Assembly: GCA_035272265.1 (NCBI GenBank)
Contig: DATEQV010000389.1
Span: 1 to 9,256 of the forward strand
Direction of reading: 5' to 3'
DNA from: Acidisphaera sp035272265
Lineage (GTDB): Bacteria; Pseudomonadota; Alphaproteobacteria; Acetobacterales; Acetobacteraceae
DNA: 9,256 nucleotides
Position numbers and translations under genes: made by a program. The notes beneath the pieces are model-generated. The model worked only from the letters and a program-made list of their open reading frames with translations. It was not told the origin of the DNA and made no database searches. Each line of letters begins with the position of its first letter. Positions within the stretch are counted from its first letter, which is position 1. Of this stretch, positions 1-6,833 are shown piece after piece.

Positions 1-1533
1 GACGCCGAGGTCGAAAAGGCCGCCGGCTGCACGGTGCACGAGCTGTTCGCCCGCTACGGCGAGCCGGCCTTCCGCGACGGCGAGCGCCGGGTGATCCGCC
101 GCCTGCTGGCCGAGGGCCCGATCGTGCTGGCGACCGGCGGCGGCGCCTGGATGGCGCCCGAGACCCGCGCGTTGGTGCGCGCGTCGGGTGCGGTGTCCGC
201 ATGGCTGCGCTGCCCGCTGCCGGTGCTGGTGCGGCGCGTGACCGGCCGCGATCATCGCCCCTTGCTGCGCAACGGCGACCCGGCCGAGATCCTCGGGCGG
301 CTCGCCGCGGCGCGTGACCCGATCTACGCGGAGGCCGACGTCATCGTGGACTGCACCGACGAACCCCCGGACATCACCACGACGAAAGTGCTGGACGCGG
401 TCACCGCGCACACGCCCCCGCGCCGCCTGCCGGTGCAGACCGGCGCCGGCCGCTACGAGGTGGTGATCGGCGCCGGCCTGATCCGCCGCGCCGGCGCCAT
501 CATGGCGCCCGTGCTGCCGCAGAAGCGCGTGGTCGTCGTCACCGACGACACGGTGGCGGGGCTGCATCTGGCCGATCTGCAGGCGGGGCTGTCCGAAGTG
601 GGAATCGCGCACGCCGCCATCATCGTCCCTGCGGGCGAGTCGTCGAAGAGCCTCGTCGCCTATGCCGACACGGTCGAGCGCATCCTCGACTGCGGGATCG
701 AGCGCAAGACCGCGGTGGTGGCGCTGGGCGGCGGCGTGGTGGGCGACCTCGCCGGCTTCGCCGCGGCGACCGCCTTGCGCGGCCTGCCCTTCGTGCAGGT
801 GCCGACGACCCTGCTCGCCCAGGTGGACAGCAGCGTCGGCGGCAAGACCGGCGTGAACACCCGCCACGGCAAGAACCTCGTCGGCGCCTTCCACCAGCCC
901 CGCATGGTGATCGCCGACACCGCCGCCCTCGCGACGCTGCCCCCGCGCGAGCTGCGCGCCGGCTATGCCGAGATCGTCAAGGCCGGCGTGATCGGCGACG
1001 CCGCGCTCTACGACTGGTGCGACTCGCACGGCGGGTCGGTGGTGCGCGGCGACGCCGCCGCGCAGGCCGAGGCGGTGGAGCGCGCCTGCGCCTTCAAGGC
1101 CGAAGTGGTCGGCGACGACGAGCGCGAGGAGAAGCCGAACGACGGCCGCGCGCTGCTGAACCTGGGCCACACCTTCGGTCATGCGCTGGAGGCCGAGGTC
1201 GGCTACGGCGCCGGCCTGCTGCATGGCGAGGCGGTGGCCGCGGGCATGGTCCTGGCGCTGCGCCTGTCGGCCCGCCTCGGCTACTGCGGCGAGCACGCCG
1301 CCGAGCGCGTGGCCGCGCATCTGCGCGCGGTGGACCTGCCGGCGGGCCTGCGTGACCTGGGACGAACGTTCTCGGCGGGTGCGCTGATCGCGCACATGCG
1401 GCGCGACAAGAAGGTGGCCGACGGGGCGCTGCGTTTCGTCCTGGTGCGCGGCATCGGCACCGCCTTCACCGCCTCGGACGTACCGGAAGCGGTGGTCACC
1501 GATCTGCTGCATGCGGAAGGGTGCAACGCCTAG
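1..1533 (+). CDS. aroKB: Bifunctional shikimate kinase / 3-dehydroquinate synthase, 5' end missing
   Basis: This fusion catalyses two shikimate-pathway steps in the cytoplasm: ATP-dependent phosphorylation of shikimate and NAD-dependent conversion of DAHP to 3-dehydroquinate. The reading frame is open to base 1, so the gene starts before the window. The internal GTG at 34 is not the start, because the residues before it (DAEVEKAAG) match the kinase segment following the Walker A region. The kinase part keeps ATGGGA (about 127-144), RPLL and RDPIYAEAD, and ends near base 400. The synthase part then shows GGGVVGDLAGFAAA (727-768), TTLLAQVDSSVGGKTGVN (about 807-860), YAEIVKAG with the zinc-ligand Glu at 970, GHTFGHA with His at 1168 and 1180, and LLHGE with His at 1222. 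The C-terminus is complete at TAG. About 33 kinase residues, including the P-loop, lie outside the window. The fusion is known in several alphaproteobacterial lineages, and no interruption is visible. Confidence 0.96.
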   Translation, partial: DAEVEKAAGCTVHELFARYGEPAFRDGERRVIRRLLAEGPIVLATGGGAWMAPETRALVRASGAVSAWLRCPLPVLVRRVTGRDHRPLLRNGDPAEILGRLAAARDPIYAEADVIVDCTDEPPDITTTKVLDAVTAHTPPRRLPVQTGAGRYEVVIGAGLIRRAGAIMAPVLPQKRVVVVTDDTVAGLHLADLQAGLSEVGIAHAAIIVPAGESSKSLVAYADTVERILDCGIERKTAVVALGGGVVGDLAGFAAATALRGLPFVQVPTTLLAQVDSSVGGKTGVNTRHGKNLVGAFHQPRMVIADTAALATLPPRELRAGYAEIVKAGVIGDAALYDWCDSHGGSVVRGDAAAQAEAVERACAFKAEVVGDDEREEKPNDGRALLNLGHTFGHALEAEVGYGAGLLHGEAVAAGMVLALRLSARLGYCGEHAAERVAAHLRAVDLPAGLRDLGRTFSAGALIAHMRRDKKVADGALRFVLVRGIGTAFTASDVPEAVVTDLLHAEGCNA

Positions 1534-1723
1534 CGCATACGGCGGCAATCCGAAGCGCATTCCGACAATACAAGCCGATACCCACGCAGCAAGCGCAGGG
1601 CAGAAGGCCGCGACGCATTCCGCCGTTGCGTGAAACGGTGCGATCGGTCGAGGAGTCCCTTCCACCGCGTCGCAAGCGGCATCAGCCCGCCCGCGGAATG
1701 ACGATGCGGTCCTCCGCCATGCG

Positions 1724-1732
1724 TGTTACAAT
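1724..1732 (+). promoter_or_regulatory. Extended -10 promoter for the small lipoprotein gene
   Basis: TGTTACAAT matches the extended -10 pattern TGnTATAAT at all but one position (TACAAT hexamer at 1727-1732). No convincing -35 hexamer is seen 17-18 bases upstream, which is usual for extended -10 promoters. Transcription would begin near 1739, giving a leader of roughly 43 bases to the ATG at 1782. The surrounding DNA is GC-rich, so the match stands out. It is a prediction only. Confidence 0.45.
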
Positions 1733-1781
1733 AGCGGCGTGCGCGTGGCGAGGAAGTGTCACTGTCGCAACAGATGGACCC

Positions 1782-1988
1782 ATGTTCTATCCGAAGATCG
1801 GCGTCACGCAGCGCGTTCCCGCATCCGCAGTCGCGCCGACGGCCGTACGGTGCATCCGCGTCGCGGCCATGATCGGCATGCTTCTCGTGATGACGGCCTG
1901 CGCTCCGTATCCGTCCGGCAACCCGGATGCGACCGGATGCGTCGGCGCCGCCGGCATGCCGGTGCCCGACTGCAGGTTCTACAAATAG
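1782..1988 (+). CDS. Putative very small lipoprotein, function unknown
   Basis: This open frame encodes about 68 residues. Its central hydrophobic stretch (RVAAMIGMLLVMTAC) ends in a lipobox-like VMTAC at residues 36-40, after Arg residues that could form the n-region. The predicted mature part is only about 29 residues, rich in Pro and Gly, with three Cys and ending PVPDCRFYK. This suggests a small periplasm-facing outer-membrane lipoprotein. The frame is open further upstream to 1521, but the ATG at 1782 lies just behind the extended -10 promoter at 1724-1732. An ATG at 1869 would leave no positive n-region. No strong ribosome binding site precedes either start. The 40-residue pre-Cys segment is long for a lipoprotein signal. 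No family is recognised, and non-coding chance cannot be excluded. Confidence 0.4.
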   Translation: MFYPKIGVTQRVPASAVAPTAVRCIRVAAMIGMLLVMTACAPYPSGNPDATGCVGAAGMPVPDCRFYK

Positions 1989-2026
1989 AGCCGGCACCGC
2001 AGGCGGCGGACAACCGGCGGCGGCAC

Positions 2027-2422
2027 CTACCGCGGCACCAGCGTGAAAGTGTCCGCGCCCGTGAGCGTGGTGATAGTCCCGTCGGCGGCGACCACGTGGT
2101 GAAGCTCCCAGGTCGTCGCCATCGTGGAGCCCTGCACGTCGCCATGCCAGGAGACGATCGAATAGCACGGCCCGAAGGCGACGGCGAAGAACAGCCCCTT
2201 CGTCAGCACAAGGCCGCTCACATCGAACTTCGTGCCCCGGCACTGAAAGCCTGCCGCGTTGTTGGTGAACGTCCCGACGATCGTGCCATCCGCGCCGACC
2301 GAGGTGATGTCGAGTTCCGAACCGCGCTGGTTCTTCCAGACCGAGGGCGCCGTCAGACCCTGCGCGAACGCCGACGACACCAGGCCCAGCGCTATCAGCA
2401 CCGCCGCGATCGCTGTTCGCAC
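2027..2422 (-). CDS. Secreted avidin family protein, short dimeric (rhizavidin-like) type
   Basis: This is a predicted exported biotin-binding-type beta-barrel. Residues 1-20 form a clean Sec signal (MRTAIAAVLIALGLVSSAFA, cleavage before Gln21). The mature part follows the avidin pattern: W29-K-N31-Q-R-G-S35, G50-TF-T-N54, FAVAF83, S88-I-V90-S-W92-HG, TTW105 and GAD124TF. Equivalents of streptavidin N23, S27, S88, W92, W108 and D128 are kept. Y43 is Phe52, W79 is Phe83, T90 is Val90, and the W120 loop has no Trp, as in dimeric avidins. Cys61 and Cys86 sit where rhizavidin has its disulfide. The start is GTG at 2422, chosen because AAAGGGG lies 5 bases before it; the GTG at 2428 abuts that site. 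The gene begins 43 bases past the sulfatase stop on the same strand, so it may share its transcript. Family is clear; biotin binding is inferred. Confidence 0.86.
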   Translation of the reverse strand: MRTAIAAVLIALGLVSSAFAQGLTAPSVWKNQRGSELDITSVGADGTIVGTFTNNAAGFQCRGTKFDVSGLVLTKGLFFAVAFGPCYSIVSWHGDVQGSTMATTWELHHVVAADGTITTLTGADTFTLVPR

Positions 2423-2427
2423 GTGCA

Positions 2428-2434
2428 CCCCTTT
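2428..2434 (-). promoter_or_regulatory. Ribosome binding site deciding the avidin start
   Basis: On the minus strand AAAGGGG is followed by five bases and then GTG at 2422. The in-frame GTG at 2428 begins with the last G of this site, so it cannot use it. The downstream GTG also gives a signal peptide of standard length starting Met-Arg-Thr. Confidence 0.55.
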
Positions 2435-2465
2435 CAGATCACCCGTTCGTACATGTCGGCCGGCG

Positions 2466-4079
2466 TCAGTCGCTGGCCGCGCCTTGCCGAAGCAGTTCCA
2501 TCGCCCGGCCGATCGTGAACGTCCCGGGCGCCTGACGCGGCGGGAACTCCTGGAACGATTGCAGGTGCCGAGCGACGATCGCGATCGCCGGCGCCATCAG
2601 GTACGCGTGCTGAACGAACCACCTCTGATAGTCGCCTGCCTCGTGCTGCGCGCGCTCGAACGGGTCCTGCCGCAGGTTGAAGATCAGCGGCACGCGCAGC
2701 TGGATCAGCGGCTCGCGCCACACGTCCAGGCCTTCGGCGCGTTGCTCCAGGAACACGACCTTCCAGTCGTCATAGCGCAGACCGGCAAGGTCGCCGTCGT
2801 CGGTCCAGTAGAAGAACTCGCGCCGCTTCCCGGGCCCCTTGCCGGCAAGCAGGTCGCCCTGGTCGTAGCCGTCCAGATGCACCTTGAACGTCTTCCCGGC
2901 CGCATCGTACCCCGTCAGCAGCTTGGCCGTGATGTCCGGCTCGCCCGCGGCCGCCATCAAGGTCGGCACCCAGTCCTCGGCCGAGAAGATGGCGTTGATC
3001 TCGGTGCGTGGCTGCACGTGGCCAGGCCAGCGCACCATCGCCGGCACCCGGTAGGAGCCTTCCCAGTTGGTGTTCTTCTCGCCGCGGAACGGGATCGTGC
3101 CGCCGTCCGGCCAGGAGAACACTTCGGCGCCGTTGTCGGTCGTGTAGACGACGATCGTGTCGCTGGCGATGCCGAGATCGTCCAGCTCCTTCAGCAGCTG
3201 GCCGACCTGCCCATCATGCTCGACCATCCCGTCCGCATAGATGCCGAGCCCGGTCTTGCCGATCGCATCGGGCGCGAGGTGCGTCCAGATGTGCATCCTT
3301 GTCGTGTTGAACCACACGAAGAACGGCTTGTTGTCGCGGTGGGCGCGATCGATGAAGTCCATCGACGCGCGCAGGAATTCGCCGTCCACCGTCTCCATGC
3401 GCTTCTGCGTCAGCGGCCCCGTATCCTCGCATTTCTGCTTGCCCCACGGGCCGAAGCGGGGATCGTCGCCGGGCGTGTCCGTCGCGGTCGCCACGCACTT
3501 GAGTACTCCGCGCGGCCCGAACATGGCGCGGAACGTCTCGCTCTTGGGATAGTCCGCGTCCTCCGGCTCCTCCTCGGCGTTCAGGTGGTACAGGTTGCCG
3601 AAGAACTCGTCGAAACCGTGCACCGTCGGCAGGAACTGGTTGCGGTCGCCGAGGTGGTTCTTGCCGAACTGCCCGCTCACATAGCCCAGCGGCTTGAGCA
3701 GCTCGGCGAGCGTCGGGTCCTTGTCCGACAGGCCCTCCCTAGCGGCTGGCAGCCCGACCTTCGTCAGGCCGGTGCGAACCGGGCTTTGGCCGGTGATGAA
3801 GGCCGAACGGCCCGCGGTGCAGGACTGCTGCCCGTAATAGTCGGTGAAGATGGCGCCGGCGTTGGCGATCCCATCGATGTTGGGCGTGTGATAGCCCATC
3901 ATGCCGCGGTTGTAGGCGCTGATGTTCCAATAGCCGACGTCATCGCCCATGATGACGAGGATGTTGGGCTTGGTCGTCGCCGCCGCAGGCTGCGCGACCG
4001 CTGCCCGCTCGACGGCGAAGGTCAGTGCGCAAGCCGCAGCCATTGTGGCCATGCGCCGCACGAGGCCTCTGACGCTCAT
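2466..4079 (-). CDS. Secreted type I sulfatase (arylsulfatase-like) with CTAGR active site
   Basis: This is a predicted periplasmic hydrolase of sulfate esters (537 residues); the natural substrate is unknown. A Sec signal covers residues 1-29 (cleavage after AVA). Catalytic features of the alkaline-phosphatase/sulfatase fold appear in order: metal-binding D46-D47 in MGDDVGY, Cys87 in CTAGR (the residue converted to formylglycine), GKNHLGD at 139-145 (Trp is more usual in place of Asn141), His263 and His267 after FVWFNTT, D315-N316 in TTDNGAE, and Lys335 in FRGEKNTNWEGSYRVP. The ATG at 4079 is preferred because GGAAGG lies 8 bases upstream and the signal peptide follows directly; the longer open frame to 4247 adds 56 residues of unlikely sequence. 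The motif has Ala instead of Pro at +2 from Cys (CxAxR). No maturase gene is in the window. The avidin-like gene follows closely downstream. Confidence 0.93.
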   Translation of the reverse strand: MSVRGLVRRMATMAAACALTFAVERAAVAQPAAATTKPNILVIMGDDVGYWNISAYNRGMMGYHTPNIDGIANAGAIFTDYYGQQSCTAGRSAFITGQSPVRTGLTKVGLPAAREGLSDKDPTLAELLKPLGYVSGQFGKNHLGDRNQFLPTVHGFDEFFGNLYHLNAEEEPEDADYPKSETFRAMFGPRGVLKCVATATDTPGDDPRFGPWGKQKCEDTGPLTQKRMETVDGEFLRASMDFIDRAHRDNKPFFVWFNTTRMHIWTHLAPDAIGKTGLGIYADGMVEHDGQVGQLLKELDDLGIASDTIVVYTTDNGAEVFSWPDGGTIPFRGEKNTNWEGSYRVPAMVRWPGHVQPRTEINAIFSAEDWVPTLMAAAGEPDITAKLLTGYDAAGKTFKVHLDGYDQGDLLAGKGPGKRREFFYWTDDGDLAGLRYDDWKVVFLEQRAEGLDVWREPLIQLRVPLIFNLRQDPFERAQHEAGDYQRWFVQHAYLMAPAIAIVARHLQSFQEFPPRQAPGTFTIGRAMELLRQGAASD

Positions 4080-4300
4080 CGCATGCACCTTCCATGTTGG
4101 GCCGGCATTTCGGACGCGGGCTCGGGAAGCCGGCGCCGCCACGACATGGCGGCGAGGGAGCGGGTCGAGCACGGTGTCACGCCCGTGCGATACCGATACG
4201 GTGCAGTGGCCGGCGCGCGATGGCAAGCCCACCCCGAACACCGGCACGATTGGTGACAGTTTTCGGTCAGTGGTTCTGGGTGGATTGACGACGACACCGG

Positions 4301-4331
4301 CGGACGGGCGTCTGGAAACGACGCTCGTCCG
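4301..4331 (-). terminator. Hairpin downstream of the DUF1254 gene, possible terminator
   Basis: A 12-base arm (4301-4312) pairs with 4320-4331 around a 7-base loop. The only imperfect position pairs as G-U in + strand RNA but is a C-A mismatch in minus-strand RNA. It lies 28 bases past the stop of the minus-strand gene ending at 4359. No U-tract follows on the minus strand, so it is not a canonical intrinsic terminator. It may slow polymerase or protect the transcript end. Confidence 0.35.
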
Positions 4332-4358
4332 TTCGCTTACACGTCCTGCGCCCCAGCC

Positions 4359-5894
4359 TCAACCGACCGGCATAACCGGCGGCGGCCCCTTGAACGTATC
4401 CAGATCCTCCAGGCCCTTGGCGACCGCAGGCACCGGCGCGTAGTTGCGCAGGATCAGATAGAACGGCCCCGCCGGCGCCGGCAGCCAGTTGGCTTCCTTG
4501 TCCGCACCCGGGTTGTCGTGCTGCAGGTAGATCGTGAACGACCCGTTGGCGTTCGTCTTGAGCAGGTCGTTGCTGCCGAGACTGTAGCGGTTGATCGGAT
4601 TGGGCGCGGTGTAGCGCGTCACGCCGTCGTACATCGTCACCGACCAGAAGCCGGGCGGCACCGGCTGGGCGAACTCCATCGCGCCCGTGAACGTCATGGT
4701 GTACTTCTTCTTGCCGGTCAGCGGCTCGTCATGGGCGTCCCGCGCGCCCGGGTAATAGATCGCCTGGATCGGGGTGTTCGCCGTCAGGCCGAAGATCGCC
4801 ACGATGCAACGCGACATGTAATCGGCGCCGGCGTTGCCCGTGTTCGCAGGCGGAATGATCCAGCCGTCCTTCAACTTCCCGACCAGCGCCATCGACTCGG
4901 TCACCACCGCGCCGAGTTCCTGCGAAACCTTCTTCGTCAGCGCCAGATAAGCCGGGTTCACGCCCTTCGGAGTCCAGGGCTTGCCGAACTCGATCCCCAG
5001 ATACTTGAACTGCGGCAGGATCGTCTCGATCTCGTTCTGTGGCGGCGGGTTCTCGTTCATCGCCGCCGCGAAGATCGACCAGAACTGCAGCGGGTCGTCG
5101 AACTGCATCATGCTGCTGGCGACCTTGGGATTCATCTTCGGCATCTCGTAGTCGTAGGCCGGCGGCTTCGGCGCCGTGCCGCCGGTGAATTCCGCCAGTC
5201 CCTGCAGCTTGATGCCGCGCAACACCGCCAGCGCGCCCGGCAGGTCGGCTTCGTTCTTCACGCCGACACGCGGCTGGAATTCGATCCAGCGCGTCGGACA
5301 GTCGATGCGGGTCACGCCGGTCGGCAGCGTGCCCTTCCAGCCGGGTCCGACGAACGCGAACGTCCCGCCCGTGTAGCCGGACGGACCGCCCACCGGGTAG
5401 GCGAAGGCGTGCGTCCACATGTCGACGACCTCGATCATGTAGTAGCGGCCGTGCGAGTCGGGCGCGGTGAGCACGTACGGCTCCTGGCCGAGGTCGGCGA
5501 AGCCGAACCCGTACACCACGTTCACGTTGGGCGAGACGTAGCCGGACTCCGCCGCGAGCGTCGGCGTCGCGATGTCCTCGAAGTTCCAGATCGTCCCCGG
5601 CGGGGCCTTGGCCTTCGGCCCGAAGCACACCGTCGCGCGCAGATTGTACATCGCGACGAGCGGCGCCGCGTAGGTTGCCGCCTGCACCACCAGCGAGCCG
5701 CCCCACAGCTCCATCGACTTGATGGCCTTGGCTTGGGCGTCCGCCGCGGCCGAGGGGTGCGGTGCTTCACCCGACGGCGCCTGCGCCTGCGCCTGTCCGG
5801 CGGCCAATGCCAGCGCGGCCACCGACGACGCGCCGCCCGCGGCCAGCAGGGTTCGCCGGTTCAGGCGCGCGGCGTCTCGGATCTCGTCGGTCAT
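4359..5894 (-). CDS. DUF1254/DUF1214 domain protein with Tat-type signal
   Basis: This 511-residue exported protein has two domains. An N-terminal DUF1254 region runs from about 45 to 190 and includes AAPLVAMYN, PNVNVVYGFGFADLGQEPYVLTAP and YYMIEVVDMWTHAF. A C-terminal DUF1214 region runs from about 370 to 500 and includes FAQPVPPGFWSVTMYDG, NRYSLGSND and GPFYLILRNYAP. The biochemical role of the family is not established. The signal has a twin arginine (NRRTLL, residues 12-17), a hydrophobic stretch and an AQA cleavage site near residue 37, so export of a folded protein by Tat is likely. The ATG at 5894 is preferred over 5927 because AAAAAGG lies 7 bases upstream and the Tat motif then sits near residue 13. 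The sulfatase gene follows on the same strand after 279 bases; a shared task is possible but not shown. Confidence 0.9.
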   Translation of the reverse strand: MTDEIRDAARLNRRTLLAAGGASSVAALALAAGQAQAQAPSGEAPHPSAAADAQAKAIKSMELWGGSLVVQAATYAAPLVAMYNLRATVCFGPKAKAPPGTIWNFEDIATPTLAAESGYVSPNVNVVYGFGFADLGQEPYVLTAPDSHGRYYMIEVVDMWTHAFAYPVGGPSGYTGGTFAFVGPGWKGTLPTGVTRIDCPTRWIEFQPRVGVKNEADLPGALAVLRGIKLQGLAEFTGGTAPKPPAYDYEMPKMNPKVASSMMQFDDPLQFWSIFAAAMNENPPPQNEIETILPQFKYLGIEFGKPWTPKGVNPAYLALTKKVSQELGAVVTESMALVGKLKDGWIIPPANTGNAGADYMSRCIVAIFGLTANTPIQAIYYPGARDAHDEPLTGKKKYTMTFTGAMEFAQPVPPGFWSVTMYDGVTRYTAPNPINRYSLGSNDLLKTNANGSFTIYLQHDNPGADKEANWLPAPAGPFYLILRNYAPVPAVAKGLEDLDTFKGPPPVMPVG

Positions 5895-5949
5895 GGGTGT
5901 GCCTTTTTCTATCAGCGCAAACTGCATGGGCGCACGTCTCAGATCGATA

Positions 5950-5962
5950 CCGTTTCGAACGG
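5950..5962. promoter_or_regulatory. 13-bp palindrome upstream of the DUF1254 gene, possible operator
   Basis: CCGTTTCGAACGG is a perfect 5-bp inverted repeat around TCG. It is centred about 62 bases before the ATG at 5894, in the leader or promoter region of that minus-strand gene. Its size and place would suit a small regulator dimer. Only one copy was noticed, so chance is a real alternative. Confidence 0.25.
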
Positions 5963-5986
5963 CGTCAGCCCGAGTGTGTTCGGTTT

Positions 5987-6111
5987 CGTCATGGTCCGCG
6001 AAGGCGGACCATCCACGCCTTCAACCGGCGGCGCGAAAGAACGGCGTGGATGGCCCGCCGGCGCCCGTCCCCGGGTGCGCCTACGGCGCAGCCCGGGAAC
6101 GGGCTATGACG
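5987..6111. repeat. Compound palindromic repeat with CGTCAT...ATGACG ends
   Basis: This 125-bp element lies between the OmpA-like and DUF1254 genes. Its ends are inverted copies (CGTCAT at 5987-5992, ATGACG at 6106-6111). Inside are three hairpins. The first is a perfect 9-bp stem, 5991-5999 with 6004-6012, loop GAAG. The second is a perfect 9-bp stem, 6011-6019 with 6043-6051. The third is a long GC-rich hairpin, 6063-6081 with 6085-6104, with one mismatch and one bulge. This is typical of REP-like extragenic palindromes common in alphaproteobacteria. It could also end transcription from either side. Confidence 0.75.
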
Positions 6112-6147
6112 GTGCAAAGGAATGCCGACACTCGCGCCGACAGCTTC

Positions 6148-6687
6148 CTACGACCCAGGCGCGGTCAGCGTCAGCTCGACCCGGCGGTTCTGCGCGCGGC
6201 CGGCGGCGGTGTCGTTGGGCGCGACCGGATCGGCGTCGCCGAAGCCGTGCGCCGACAGCATCGACTGGCTCACCCCCTGCGAGATCAGGTAGTTCATCAC
6301 CGTCTCCGCGCGCTTCTGCGACAGGATCAGGTTCGTCGTGACCCCCTGCCGCGCGAGTTCCGGCCCGATCGGCGTGTTGTCGGTGTAGCCGTTGACGTTG
6401 ATGTGCTCCTGGACCTGCGACGCCAGGATCGGCGCCATCTTGGCGATCGTCGCCGCCGCCGCCGGCGGCATCTGCCAGCCGCCCGACGGGAACAGCAGCT
6501 CGCTGTTCACGACGACCTTGATCGCCCCTTGCAGCCGCTCGATGTGAACCTGCTGGGACGAAATCTCGGCGCCCATCGACGCCTTGAGCTGCTCGTACTG
6601 CCGGTCGAGCGCGGTGCCGCAGCCGGTCAGCAGGACGGCCGGCAGGAACGCGATGAGGACATGGCGACGAATAAACTGGTTGAGCAA
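6148..6687 (-). CDS. OmpA-like peptidoglycan-binding lipoprotein
   Basis: This small envelope protein (179 residues) should be anchored to the outer membrane by lipid and hold the cell wall. The n-region has Arg7-Arg8 and a hydrophobic stretch, then the lipobox LLTGC with Cys23. Residues about 27-60 look helical and may form a short coiled coil. The OmpA C-terminal domain follows (about 62-175): ELLFPSGGW, INVNGYTDNTPIG with D103, LSQKRAETV with R126, and AAGRAQNRRVELTL. The equivalents of D103 and R126 bind diaminopimelate in OmpA proteins. The pattern ELLFPSG and TDNTPI also recalls the MotB periplasmic domain, but there is no membrane segment of MotB type. The start is taken as TTG at 6687 because GGGAG lies 8 bases upstream and Cys falls at 23. 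An ATG at 6723 would add 12 residues with no good ribosome site. Confidence 0.88.
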   Translation of the reverse strand: MLNQFIRRHVLIAFLPAVLLTGCGTALDRQYEQLKASMGAEISSQQVHIERLQGAIKVVVNSELLFPSGGWQMPPAAAATIAKMAPILASQVQEHINVNGYTDNTPIGPELARQGVTTNLILSQKRAETVMNYLISQGVSQSMLSAHGFGDADPVAPNDTAAGRAQNRRVELTLTAPGS

Positions 6688-6833
6688 CGGCGTGACTCCC
6701 GTTCGTGAGGGGTGCGGCGACATGGCTCGCCGAGGATTGGCAGCCCGGACTGAACGGGTGCGCGGCGGCCTGCATTGACCTGAATCATTGTGCGGGTAGT
6801 TCTCTGACTGTCTCCAGTCTGCTCAGGATTTCG

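Noticed and set aside
1530..2243. A 237-codon minus-strand open frame across the aroKB to avidin gap
   Set aside because: Biased, low-complexity translation overlapping the avidin gene in another frame. No start context or recognisable domain.
4080..4247. 56-residue N-terminal extension of the sulfatase
   Set aside because: The ATG at 4079 has a good ribosome site and is followed at once by a signal peptide. An extension would bury the signal.
2259..4256. A 665-codon open frame on the + strand opposite the sulfatase
   Set aside because: It is the antisense image of a GC-rich gene. Its translation is Arg- and His-rich with no domain, while the minus strand shows all sulfatase motifs.
5942..5992. 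A 17-codon minus-strand frame (MTKPNTLGLTPFETVSI) upstream of the DUF1254 gene, considered as a leader peptide
   Set aside because: Its ATG lies inside the end of the palindromic repeat, it has no ribosome site, and it lacks any run of regulatory codons. Probably chance.
5987..6111. CRISPR-like or tRNA-like structure in the 5987-6111 hairpins
   Set aside because: The hairpins differ in sequence, there is no regular repeat-spacer pattern, and no cloverleaf or CCA end can be drawn.
4518..6341. A 607-codon open frame on the + strand opposite the DUF1254 gene
   Set aside because: It is very Arg- and His-rich, without motifs, and runs through the palindromic repeat at 5987-6111. It is a shadow of the minus-strand gene.
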